A stretch of DNA of 64,000 nt from Meandrina meandrites (GCA_963693305.1 OY855905.1:47579895-47643894); one strand, 5' to 3'; shown: positions 52,124-63,181, numbered from the stretch's first letter. Numbers and translations: made by a program. The notes: generated by a model from the sequence alone, not told the origin.

Positions 52124-54746
52124 CTGTTGACGACAAATAGTTGTTTGTTTTTTTAAGTTTATATCACATAACACACAAAAACAGTCAACACTCCAAGTTC
52201 AGACCATTTTAGTCGCCATGGCGACTAAAAATTTGGAGCTGGCGACTAATACCTGATTCACACCAACAAAACATGTTTAGTTAAACCAGGTTTAAGAAAA
52301 TGAAAATAAGCACCAGACAATTGACAGACTAAGTTTTACATAGGATTCAAGTATGCTCTAACTTGTGCTTTGATTTTGCTAAATTTGAAGTCCATAGACA
52401 TCAGTCAACAACTTCCATGAAGAAAACAATTTTAAACCGTGTTTAACTAAACAACATTTAAACATGTTTAAGCTTTGGTGTGAATGGGGTATAAATTGGA
52501 ACAGCAGTCGCCAGCCTGGCGACTAAAATTGAGAAGAAGGATTGAAAGCATGAGCTTAATTAAGCGACTAAAATTTTTCACTGGCGACCAAACTTGAGTT
52601 GTCGGTGGCCAAATGGCCACTAAGGAAAAAAATAAACTTGGAGGGTTGACAGTCCCAGAACAGTCCATCACAAATAGAACAATCATATAACAAGTACTCA
52701 GGGCTTCAGTTAAACCCTTGCTTGTTTACGGTCGCTTCGTAACAAATTCTTTAAGGAATGGTTCGCCAGGAGACTATCAAATCAGAGTTGGTACCCAGGG
52801 GGCACCCAGCAAAGTTTTATACAAGGATTCCCCCCCCCCCCCCCTTCCCCCCATGAGGTTCCTTCCACATCATCCTAAACTTCTTATTGCACATCTGTTC
52901 CAAACTCCGGACTCCGGATATTTAATACCTAATGGACACTTTCCCTACCTTTTTCTACACATCAACTCTTGAACTCCCTACCCCTTCATTTATTTCCAGC
53001 CTCTTAAACTAATAAAGATACCTCTTTCGGGTAGTGCTTCAATGTGTGTGGTCCACTAGCGAAAGTTTTGCTTGTTTGTTTGCTTTTTCCCTATTTTTCT
53101 TTCCACTCGATGTTGAAGCAAAAAAACGTTGTGCCCAAAAATTGTGTAAGTCTTCGTTTTGATCGCTTATTTGTGTTGTACTCGTTTGTATTTCGATATT
53201 TCTTGTTTGAATCGCAAGCTTGTTTTGTAATTTCAGCTGTACCGACTACGATCAAAACAACGAATGGTGAAGTATAACAGATTAAACAACGTCAGTGCCT
53301 AATATTTGTTTTATTTGTGGTTTTGTACCACACAACGCCTCGAACAGGCTAAAGCTGATAGAGATGTCGTGAAAGCGACAGAAAAGACAGAAAATGCTGA
53401 ACTAGAAACTAGTAGGTGAGCCTAAAGGGAGTACTCAAAACTCTTTCTTCAAATGGTGAGAGAACTTCAAGCAAAATAAATTGGCAAATAAAATACAAAA
53501 GCAGTCACTTATGGTTCGGATCACTTGAAGATATTTAAATTTTTCCGGAAAAGAATTCGGATACAAAATTTTCATGGCTTCCAATGACAATTCTAAAGTA
53601 TTTTTTAGCAGTGTGGGAATACAGAATTTGACCTTCCACTTTGCATGTGAATTTAACTTACGACTGTCAATATATTAAGCGTACGAAGAATCACTTCATT
53701 AATCAAAGATTGAAATGAAAAAGTGAACATTTTGATGAATGTTGCGGCCGTTGCGCATTCGTGCGTGATGCATGTTGACTATATAGTAACGTAACGTAAC
53801 GTAACGTAACGGCGTTTGTCACGAAATAATCTTACAGCTTTCACTTTCCTCTACAGTTGACAGGAAATACAAGAGTGCCTAATACTATTTATTTTACAAA
53901 ACCGCGGAATATAAAATTATCGTAACTCCACTCTGTTGAAATGAAAAAAAGCCAAGAATACTAACCAGTTGTAAAGGGTCGTTCCGTTTCCACGATTGGA
54001 CGACTACCATTGATAACCTCCATCAACATAACTCCAAAGGAAAAAATATCAATTTCGACGCCGTACTCGACTTTGGGAGAAGGAGCATTACCATATGCAT
54101 CCGGGTAATACGTTTCTGGCGCGGCATAGGCCGGTGTTCCTGGTTCTGGAGACGCATACTGTTTTCTTTTATTGCGTGGAAACACTTTAGCAATACCAAG
54201 ATCAGCAATCTTAGCTTGCCTATTCTCGGTCAAGAGCACGTTTTTACAGGCTAAATCTCTATGAACTATTGGCGGATTGCGCCCGTGAAGATAAGCAAGC
54301 CCTTCGGCTACATCTGACATGATCGAGACTGTCTCTGGAAATGGAATCTTGTCAGGATGAAATAAACCAATATAGCTCCCTAGGTCGCAATCTAAAAGTT
54401 CGGTAATGAGTACTGGAGGAGACGAATGTGAGATAATGAATTCCAGCAGCTGAACAACGTTCTTGTGTTGGAGTCGTTGTAGAATTCTGCATTCTGCTTC
54501 AAATTTAGCAACATATCCGTTTGGATCGTGAGGTTCAAAAAGGTACTCATGGAGTTCTTTCACTGCAACCGGTCGACCGTTCCACTTCTCTTTGTAAACG
54601 TTGCCAAAACTACCACTTCCGATGCGTTTTTGCCGACTGAAATTTCCGATCATTCTTATAAAGCGGAAGCCCTTCCGTGGAAGATGTTGTGCTTTGTTGT
54701 TAAAAACATTGTAGTCTCTTCTCATTTCCAGGTTCCCCTGTGCCAC
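51243..54746 (-). CDS. Kinase-Rab GTPase fusion, paralogue A
   Basis: A two-exon gene: 54746-53966 and 52123-51243. The donor G|GTTAGT and acceptor GTCAACAG|AC join in phase 1, giving ...ERPFTT-D-G-Q-R-I-Q-E-K. The product is about 553 residues, or about 522 if translation starts at Met32 (54653), which aligns with the start of paralogue B and is preferred. The kinase N-lobe and catalytic loop are in exon 1; exon 2 finishes the C-lobe and adds a Rab-like GTPase. The compact 1.8 kb intron (with nested MITEs) makes this the cleaner of the two models. The homology to B covers 5' flank, both exons, sequence next to the intron ends and about 200 bp of 3' flank. Confidence 0.85.
52183..52651. mobile_element. 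MITE with a second MITE nested inside
   Basis: Outer ends AGTCAACACTCCAAGTT (52183) and the complement AACTTGGAGGGTTGACA (to 52651), with GGCGACTAAAAWTT words repeated inside. The inner element, about 52250-52491, has its own inverted ends (CTGATTCACACCAACAAAAC, ATGTTTAGTTAAAC against GTTTAACTAAACA...TTTGGTGTGAAT). Both lie in the intron of paralogue A. Confidence 0.75.
52827..52850. repeat. Poly-C tract
   Basis: About 16 C followed by TT and a further C run, in the intron of paralogue A. Confidence 0.85.
52852..53796. other. Rest of paralogue A intron
   Basis: No additional exon was recognised between the two coding exons. The plus-strand frames at 52718 and 53044 are unrecognised. Confidence 0.35.
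53797..53821. repeat. (GTAAC)n microsatellite
   Basis: Five GTAAC units. The homologous place in the intron of paralogue B (about 40228-40245) has GTAACGTAACCATGGTAACG, so the repeat expanded in A. Confidence 0.9.
53966..54746 (-). CDS. Paralogue A exon 1: protein kinase lobe
   Basis: Glycine loop GSGSFG (residues 43-48), VAVK lysine (63), KFEAECRILQRLQHKNVVQL, HRDLACKN, ADLGIAKV (DLG instead of DFG), PGTPAYAAPE and EIDIFSFGVMLMEVINGSRP. The catalytic residues are intact. Relative to B it has a 3-4 residue insertion after the VAVK strand (LFEPHDPNGYVAKF). The fold looks TKL-like. The 31 residues before Met32 are basic and unconserved, probably 5' UTR. Confidence 0.9.
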
Positions 54747-54906
54747 TCTCCCTATTCTCCTCGAGCTCGCGGCCTGGATGTTTAAACAAGAAATAAAATC
54801 ATCGAAAACACAAATGTATCAATGCAAATCTGAATGGTAACAAGTCGATTCTGCAAACATTGCGCAAACAGGCATAACGCGAACAAATTAAATTGCAAGG
54901 CTAGTA

Positions 54907-55213
54907 GGTAAGGTAAAGTAAGCTAAAGTAAGGTAAAGTCTGTATACGAGCCTAGGGGCCCATCAGTCCGGAGCTTATCCCGGTCTCCGTAGCATGAATC
55001 GACTAGGAGTATTGTTACTCCCCCCTGGATGGGATGCTAGTCCATCGCAGGGTTACCCCAGTACCGGTACCCATTTATACACCTGGTTGGAGAGAGGCAG
55101 TATGGGAGTAAAGTATCTTACCCAAGAACACAACGCAGTGCACCGGCCAGGGCTCGAACCCGGACCGCCCGATCCGGAGTCCACCGCACTAACCATTAGG
55201 CCACTGCGCCTCC
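54907..55213 (-). repeat. tRNA-derived SINE, full length
   Basis: On the minus strand: A box GTGGCCTAATGGTTAGTGC, B box GGTTCGAGCCC, then a body with CTTGGGTAAGATACTTTACT, CCAGGGGGGAGTAACAATAC, GAGACCGGGATAAGCTCCGG and GGGCCCCTAGGCTCGTATAC. The tail is an (AAGGTAAAGT)-like run on the plus strand side at 54907-54937. The two open frames across it on opposite strands are by-products. Confidence 0.85.
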
Positions 55214-56305
55214 CAAGGCTAGTACAACGCAAATAAAGATGGCAGGCTGCTTTTTTGACTAACAATACTAGTCTTCTACAGCGACAGAGTAGGAGTGATA
55301 ATAATGGAGCGCCTCTTACGATTTGAATATACATATAAGTGTGTGATAGAAGAATGGTCATCTGCATTTTAAATTTGAGGCATAACGCAAGTAGGCATCA
55401 CGCAAACAGGCATCGTCACGCAAAGAGGCATTACACAAAGAGGCATTATGCAAATAGGCATAAGATGTGATTCTGTCGATCAAAGCAAGGAGGTAAAAAA
55501 TTAATAAAGGCAAATGTTCTAAACATTTCTTTGTCTTTCTTTTGAAAACATGGTTGTTTGCAGACGGTAGGAAGCTACAATTATTTAGGCTTCAAAGAGG
55601 AGGAGAACAATTTCGAGCCAGACTTCTTAAGTCTAAAGGAGTCCTCCCCCGTCACCTTTCGGTGTTCTTGATTCCCAATCTCCTCTCAGATTATTCAGAC
55701 CCTGCACGGTATCTTGAGCTGATAATCAATAGCCTAATGCATGGTGTTATTGAGGCCGTTTTGCCGAGGTCTAGGAAAGTTTCAGACCCATGGGTTCCCT
55801 TTACATTCTTAATGTCTTGCAAAGGACGCTAACACCCTGTGTCCTACTAAATTAAAGTGATTGCCTTTAGTTGTTTCTCAGACAGCTGAATGAGAAATTG
55901 GGCATGCGCATTAATGGTACATCGCCGCCTTAATTCTGCGGCTGTCGCTATAAGCAGTAAAAGTTGTGATGTGTGGCAATTCTTGTGGATACGTCTTGTG
56001 GGGCCAGAATTTATAAATTTACCCTCCTTCCCTACCGCCTCTAAAAACGTATCAAAACATGGTTATTTTCGCCTACCCACCCTTTCTCGCAAATAAGAAT
56101 TCGAAGACGACAAAGAGAGAAAATAAAAGAGGAAAAAAAAAAATAAGTCTTGATACTGCACTTTATTTTTTTATCCAACAAACAAAGCACGCAGCTGAAG
56201 ACACGATACAACAATTATTATAGCCCTATGGTTACCCAGTAGCCAAGTTAACATATTATTGGCTTATTTTGCACTCTACTGATCTACTCCAGAAGAAGCC
56301 AGCTT
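55214..56305. other. Intergenic, nothing recognised
   Basis: Contains CACGCAAANAGGCAT-like repeated words at 55385-55465. The plus-strand frame 55542-55832 (FADGRKLQLFRLQRGGEQFR...) has no recognised family. Confidence 0.3.
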
Positions 56306-59300
56306 GAAAGTTCTTAAGAGGAAGTTTCCAGAAAAATCAGACAAAAATGATTTTTTGCGGCAAGGCTAAAAAACAGGGATTTCGCTCATCTTCTGCATGT
56401 AGATAGTCCTTAGTAAAACTAAAAACGTTACGTTGTTTTTTCCTTCAAATATTTTTATTTTTCTGAGAAAAACGAAATTTTCGATTTCGCGTCTAGACTC
56501 GATTCAGAGGGTCCAAATTGGGCTGAAAATCGACCATTTTCATTCCATTCGCATGCCAAAACGATCAAGCGCAGAAAAAAATAAATACAACCGGTTTATT
56601 GCTTGACTCTTCTTTGTCCAAAGAAGCATAGTTTCAAGAGTTTTGGTTTAATCTAATTATTTAACGGTAAACGAAACCAGACTATTCTCACGCGCCATGA
56701 AAGTCGGTCGGTAAAAAGAATCGTCATTTTCACCATGTGCCATATCTCGGATATCCTTGAGATATAGGTATTTATATTGTAGAAGGATGATACTTTCAAA
56801 ATATACAAAGTTTGGTTTGGGCCAATGATTAAGCACTTGTCAAAAAATTATTCAAAATCGTACAAAAACGGCACTAAATCAAGCCAGCCTTCGAATGCGT
56901 GACCAAAAGTATTACCACCGTATTTGTTCTTTAAATCGATTTAATCGCAATACTAGCTATATTTAGGCATGAATCAAAATAAATATGTTCACCTTTGCTC
57001 GATTATGATGCCCTGACCGTTGCAATATGTTTCTATCCTGTCATTTCTTCAGTGGCTTCACGTTCAGTTCGCATGCCGCTCGGTCGAATCCGTCTTGCGA
57101 CTGGTGAATTTGAAGCAACCACTGCTCTGCTTTTATCCTAATATATATCGTCATGATTAACGGGCTCTACTTGTGTTGCTTGATTAAGCCATATTTCAGG
57201 TTATAGCCGGCAAAGCGTTTTAAATAAGCCACTTAGCAGCGCCCGTTGGAAGCCATTATTATTCGAAGTGAAGTAAAAATTTGCATACTTTCGAGACTAG
57301 CGTGACAGTTTTTTTATACTTAGCGGGGTGGGGTGGGGATATGGTCTTAAATTTTTAGCTGAACCGATGGTTTGAAAGTGTTTGGAGATGAATTATCACA
57401 AACTCGTATTTACTACGTGATTTGCTTAACTTATAAGTTCTGCTTACACTCAAAATCAAAGAGAGAAAAACCGTGAAAAAAGCCTATTAATTACTGGTTG
57501 CTCCTACTATGGAAACAAAATTTATATTTATATTTCATCTATGTACTCTGTAATTCTCCAAAGTAAGTAAAATATTTGACCTTGTGTGTGCGAGAATTCA
57601 CATTGTTTACTTTTAGGAGACGAGACTAATGTAATTTGCTAAACTCGATTATAGATTTTTCAATAATTTCTTTTTTCTCACGAACCATTTGTGAATCACC
57701 CGGCACAACGCTGTCCTCGTCAAGACTTCAAGTGCTATCTCTCTCAATTATCTGTTGAACTGTTAGAAAACTCTTCACATGGTCTCGATGCACTTGGTGT
57801 ACTCATGGAAGTTTCTTGTGCTTTTAAAACGAAAGTGCGCAGTCCTTGTTCTTATGATCGACGGGATTAAAGTAAACTAATAACCGAGGTCCCTTTGCTG
57901 TCATGTAACAAGGATATAGAAAATAGTAAGTCCCTCTGGTCTTTTGCTGGTGTTAATGGCGAGCAGGAACTTATTCTCCTGAGAGCGGGTATCTTTAACA
58001 CGCAACAGGATGTTAGCGCTTTTACTATCTGTCCCTTCCATCGATCCGAGCTTGAAACTGGATGGCGAAAAAGTTACTGTACATGCAAAGTTCCTCACGA
58101 GATTGCTTTATATCACAGTAAAAGGAAGACTTCTTAAGAAGACGTCAAACTTTCTGTTTCTATCCAAAGGATACAGAACCGGGACCGAATGTGTCATCTG
58201 TTGCCTTAGCTGAAAAAGGAAACAGAGCCTTGATCGTTTGTTAAAATAAAAAACCGCAACAACAACAGGAAAAAAATGTCTTTTTCTCTCTCTCTCATTT
58301 TGAGCGTAAGCAGAACTTATAAGTTAAGCAAATCACGTAGTAAATACGAGTTTGTGATAATTAATCTCCAAACACTTAAACCAAACCATCGATTCAGCTA
58401 AAAATTTAAGACCTACCCCCACCCCACCCCCTTAAGTATAAAAAATGTCACGTTTGTCTCGGAAGTATGCAAATTTAAAGTGCTACTATCGATTCAGCTA
58501 AAAATTTAAGACCTACCCCCACCCCACCCCCTTAAGTATAAAAAATGTCACATTTGTCTCGGAAGTATAATAATAATGGCTTCCAACGGGCGCTGCTAAG
58601 TGGCTTATTGAAAACGCTTAACCTGAAATATGGCTTAATCGAGTAACACAAGTAGCGCCCGTTAATCATGACGATACATACTTGGATAAAAACCTAGCTG
58701 TGGTTGCTTCAAATTCACCAGTCGCAAGACGTGTTCGACCGAGCGGCATGCGAACTAAACGGGAAGCCATTGAAGAAATGACAGGAAAGAAACGTATTGC
58801 AACGGTCAGGACATCATAATCGAGCTAAGGTGAACATATTTATTTTGATTCATGCCTAAATATAGCTAGTATTGCGATTAAATCGATTTAAAGAACAAAT
58901 ACGGTGGTAATACTTTTGGTCACGCATTCGAAGGCTGGCTTGATTTAGTGCCGTTTTTGTACGATTTTGAATAATTTTTTGACAAGTGCTTAATCATTGG
59001 CCCAAACCAAACTTTGTATATTTTGAAAGTATCATCCTTCTACAATATAAATACCTATATCTCAAGGATATCCGAGATATGGCACATGGTGAAAATGACG
59101 ATTCTTTTGACCAACCGACTTTCATGGCGCGTGAGAATAGTCTGGTTTTGTTTACCGTTAAATAATTAGATTAAACCAAAACTCTTGAAACTATGCTTCT
59201 TTGGACAAGGAAGAGTCATGCAATAAGCCGGTTGTATTTAATTTTTTCTGCGCTTGATCGTTTTGATATGCGAATGGAATGAAAATGGTCGATTTTCAGC

Positions 59301-59506
59301 CCAATTTGGACCCTCTGAATCAAGTCTAGACGCGAAATCGAAAATTTCGTTTTTCTCAGAAAAATAAAAATATTTGAAGACAAAAACAACATAACGTTTT
59401 TAGTTTTACTAAGGGCTGCCTACATGCAGAAGATGAGCGAACTATTTTATTTTAGCCTTGCCGCACCTTGTTGAATTTTTCTGGAAACTTCCTCTTAAAA
59501 CTTTTC
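56306..59506. repeat. 3.2 kb long inverted repeat, ~1.2 kb arms
   Basis: Arms about 56306-57485 and 58295-59506 are reverse complements with high identity throughout. Examples: AAGAGGAAGTTTCCAGAAAA, TTTCAAAATATACAAAGTTT, GGCATGAATCAAAATAAATA, GCATGCCGCTCGGTCGAA, CTTATAAGTTCTGCTTACAC. The spacer is about 810 bp. The right arm has an 82 bp segment duplicated in tandem (58387-58468 and 58490-58569), split by a solo TTAAAGTGCTACTAT terminus. Neither arm has an obvious gene, and no target duplication was found. The right arm begins at the stop codon of the FReD exon, so it may be an inverted duplication of that gene's 3' flank. Confidence 0.9.
57486..58294. other. Spacer of the long inverted repeat
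   Basis: About 810 bp of single-copy sequence. Open frames at 57895-58137 (plus) and 57901-58098 (minus) are unrecognised. Confidence 0.4.
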
Positions 59507-59725
59507 TGGTCTGATTTTCATCTCGGCTCCCATTGCAGAGTAGTAATGTCCTTTCCAGGATCTCCAGTTGACACCATCAGCATAAGATGAATGCGTTCCA
59601 AGATGATAGATGCACATTCAGGTTGGAAGTATAACAGGCAGTGTACCACAAGGCTCCTTTAAACTTCACAGCACAGTTACTGCCCCAGCTGTCATTATCC
59701 TGATCTTTGGTTGTAAAGGGGTAAC
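59495..59725 (-). pseudogene. Fibrinogen-related domain (FReD) last exon, frameshifted
   Basis: Acceptor GAGCCTAG at 59726-59733, then (G)[36 protein letters not shown], a shift at about 59610-59620, then [37 protein letters not shown]-stop. This is the C-terminal third of a fibrinogen globe: the D-x-D-N-D calcium site, the C-A-x-x...W-Y-x-x-C disulphide pair, GVNW-x-x-W-K-G-x-x-Y-S and MKIRP are all present. FReD proteins (ficolin/tachylectin-like) are secreted lectin-like or adhesion molecules. Upstream exons were not found on the minus strand up to about 61.7 kb. The frameshift suggests a pseudogene or an assembly indel. Confidence 0.8.
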
Positions 59726-59733
59726 CTAGGCTC

Positions 59734-61704
59734 GATTACCAGCCGCTGTTCGGGGAATGAGCCCGCGCTCCTACCCAAAACAAACACCAACACCAAAACA
59801 CAACCTGAAATGAGAGAGCGGAAAGACATCATGAGCGTTTTGAACAGTGACTTCTCAGCAGCTTGGCTTGATAATTAACTTATATCGTATTTTTGTTGAC
59901 TTTTTCCCTTCCACGATTTTGTACGTCGTTGATTTCTTTTTTCCGAAAAATAACATTTGCGCAAGAACCGAAAAATTATCTAGACTTGATCTTTGCCCGC
60001 CAGAAATTCTAACACGTTACGGTTATGTGAAATTTCCCGGCCATATGTTGGTTTCGACCGCTCACAACTTCCTCTGCTCACCTCGAGGGCGACGTATCAA
60101 ATGTTTCTCGCTCCCTCGTAACTCGATTCATGGTCGAATATCGCGACTCGGATGGCTCTATGCTATGGTTAACTTTTAGTTTTCCCTCAGTAGTTACGTC
60201 TTAAATACGACCAGCTGATACCCCTGAATATATTGAAAGTATTGTACTTTTCCTGAACAGGTATGATGTAGGACCTAGAACTGATTTATTGATCACCTAA
60301 TGAACACACGTCTTTACACATAACGGGATATAGACAATTAAGAACAATAGTCTTTTTCCATGATCATGATACGACTTCTTACGAATCACTGCCTAACTGA
60401 ACTGGAATAACATCATATTAGACATGTTTAACTTCGATGTGTCTCGCTGTGTGGCTTAACGCTTGTAAATGATGATTTTGAGTACATGAAACTGGAGGAC
60501 TGGTGAATCGTCATTGCAGTTATTTTCATGCGTTAAGCGAAGATTTCGTTTCCTTTTGTTAATTTACCGCCGGCTGAAATTGAAGTCATATCCTCTGTTT
60601 CGCCAGCCATCGAATTGACTCGGTTTTTTGGGATCTAGTTGGAATCTTCAGAATCATTTCACGCTAAATGTGCAGGAAGAAAACGACACAAAGGTCGATT
60701 CCCTGTTAAGCTTACATTTTCGGCTTCCGAATCAAACTGCACTGATGTAATATGTTTCAATCAAACTCACTAGCAATCCATTTTCATGCAACGGACTGAT
60801 CATCGTCTAAGCTGTAAAAACGACGTGATTGTTTTCTGCTTAAATTTTGCTTACTGTTGCAGATTATATCGCTGACTTATAAAACGGCGTTTTCCTTACC
60901 ATTGAGGCCTGAGTAAGTTTATAATTAAGGAATATATCACATAATGATGATTTTGTGCCCTATATCATTAAGTGAACGTGGCAATGTTTAAGAGGGCATA
61001 TTTTGCATAGACTTTTCAGGAGATGCGACAAAAGTATTCTAAATGAAAGAAATAAAAGGCCTCAACGTATACGTTACCGCAATTTCACAGCAGAGTAAGT
61101 ATTCGATCACGCGTCAATTTGTTTCAAAGCAATTTCAGGTACGGGCCTCTTTCACAAATTACTAAAGGCCTACATTTTTAGCCACTTCAAATTTTTCAGA
61201 CAAATCTGAGGTAACGTAGCAGTTGGTTAACTGAAGAGCAATGACATTATTTTACTCTCGGGAAGTTGACTTGAGTAGCGATAATTATAGCAGATCGATG
61301 AACAGTGCGGTACCACTGCAGAATATTGCAGAATCTGGCAACACTCACCGTGTGAGTTTCTGAGTTATTTTTCAAGTTAGTTTTGTAGCTTTGTGTTGCA
61401 AATGGAACTCCACTACTTATAGTGAGAAATCGCAAGAAAACTCATCGAGAAAACGAAGATACAAGGCATAAAGACATCAAAGTAAAACATAAGTTTTCAC
61501 GTGGTTTGTACGTCGTGTTTTCCGATTCGTCCGTTTCCCCATCTGCCAAATATTTAGTATTACAACTTTATGTTCAAGCAGATATCGTTTCGTTTCATAT
61601 ATATATGAACTCTTTAGAATTTAAGAAAATACTAACAATTATTTAGTCTATAAAATCGTACTGGGCTGCTAAATACTCATACACCACGTACCTTTGAAAT
61701 TATA
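59734..61704. other. Intergenic, nothing recognised
   Basis: Upstream FReD exons should lie here or beyond on the minus strand but were not identified. Frames at 59847 and 61422 (plus) are unrecognised. Confidence 0.3.
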
Positions 61705-62533
61705 TTAAGGCGGGGGTTCACCTGAAGCCCGTTTTTACACCGCTTAACTTGGGTTTAATGCGAATATCTCGCTCCCATTTCAAGCATTCCCAAAACCCTC
61801 TGCTCATTTCACAAAGCTATGTTTAGCGGTGTTTTGTAAATTTTTTGGTGATTTTTGGGGATGTTTGGGAAGAGATAGTTTTTCTCAAAGGAATAGTAAA
61901 ATTTGGAGAAATAAGAAATATTAAAGATTTAATGTGATTTTAAAATTGGAATTTGAAGTTAAAAATTAGTAGATGGACACCCAAACAGTCCCCTGACAAC
62001 CTGGGATGCTCTTGCGTTGGGGTCAACTGTCTGGTGGTGTTCCAAAAATAATTTTCTTTCCTCTATCCCTTCTCTAAAACTCTTAAAATTTCACTCAACT
62101 TAGGGTAAAACCCCGCCTTAAGGTGGGGGTACACCCGATTTTGAGTGAAATTTTAAGAGTTTTAAGGAAGGGATAGAAGAAAGAAAATTATTTTTGAAAC
62201 ACCAACAGACAGTTGACCCCCACGCAAGAGCACCCCAGGTTGTCAGGGAACTGTTTGGGTGTCCATATACTAATTTTTAACTTCAAATTCTAATTTTAAA
62301 ATCACATTAAATCTTTAATATTTCTTATTTCTCCAAATTTTACTAATCCTTTGAGAAAAACTATCTCTTTCCAAACATCCCCAAAAATCACCAAAAAATT
62401 TACAAAACACCGCTTATCATAGCTTTGTGAAATGAGCATAGAGTTTCTGGATTGCTTGAAACGCAGACGAGATATTCGCATTAAACCAAGTTTAGCGGTG
62501 GAAAAACGGGCTTCAGGTGTACCCCCGCCTTAA
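61705..62533. mobile_element. Two TTAA MITEs, inverted and sharing one TTAA
   Basis: Copy A lies between TTAA 61705-61708 and 62118-62121. Copy B, inverted, lies between 62118-62121 and 62530-62533. Both match the copy at 30094-30498 through most of their length (AACTTGGGTTTAATGC, CACAAAGCTAT, GTGTTTTGTAAATTTT, AGAGATAGTTTTTCTCAAA, TAGTAGATGGACACCCAAAC). The junction reads CCCGCC-TTAA-GGTGGG. It is best explained by one copy inserting into the TTAA target of another. Together they form an 820 bp palindrome. Confidence 0.9.
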
Positions 62534-62559
62534 GTAAAACAGGCAGCTGGAGGAGAAGC

Positions 62560-62586
62560 AAATTACGTACGTAACGTACGTAATTT
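62560..62586. repeat. 27 bp perfect palindrome
   Basis: AAATTACGTACGT, A, then the complement. It lies between the inverted MITE pair and the 12 bp satellite. Confidence 0.85.
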
Positions 62587-62677
62587 CATCTGTCTTCAGT
62601 GTAAAGAGTGCTTAAGCGACGCGCTGCTGAATCACACGAAATTAATGGTTCATACCATTAGCAACGTACCCCTACGC

Positions 62678-62946
62678 ATCATATATCACATCACATATCA
62701 CATCACATATCACATCACATATCACATCACATATCACGTCATATATCACATCATATATCACATCACATATCACATCACATATTACATCATATATCACATC
62801 ACATATCACATCACATATCACATCACATATCACATCATATATCACATCACATATCACATCACATATCACATCATATATCACATCACATATCACATCACAT
62901 ATCACATCATATATCACATCACATATCACATCACATATCACATCAC
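62678..62946. repeat. 12 bp satellite (ATCACATCACAT)n
   Basis: About 22 copies with C-to-T variants (CATCATATATCA) at regular places, hinting at a higher-order period of two to three units. The unit is a multiple of three, which keeps frames open on both strands (HITY and ICDV repeats). These frames are not genes. Confidence 0.95.
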
Positions 62947-63181
62947 ATTCTGCAGGAGAACAGAATCAAGTCTCTATAATTTAGAATTACGCTATTCACA
63001 TGATTGTTTTTTAGAAGCTTTTCACTATAAATTCAACTGAGAATTTTAAAAAATGAACCGGCCAGTCTACCCTGTTTAATTTACTGGCTTGTACTTTTTC
63101 GCGCCTTATGTTTACATTATTTGTCTACATTATATTCATAATTTTCGATTCTAATAACAAAGTGTTTCGTAAAACATTTGA

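Noticed and set aside
55053..55367. Minus-strand 104-codon frame
   Set aside because: It translates the SINE head; the protein is a well-known artefact type.
55542..55832. Independent small gene
   Set aside because: No recognised domain, no splice context and no sign of selection; left unannotated.
62678..62946. CRISPR or telomeric repeat
   Set aside because: A continuous 12 bp satellite without spacers and not matching any telomere unit.
62645..63040. Open frames on both strands with HITY or ICDV repeats
   Set aside because: They are produced by a 12 bp satellite whose unit is a multiple of three.
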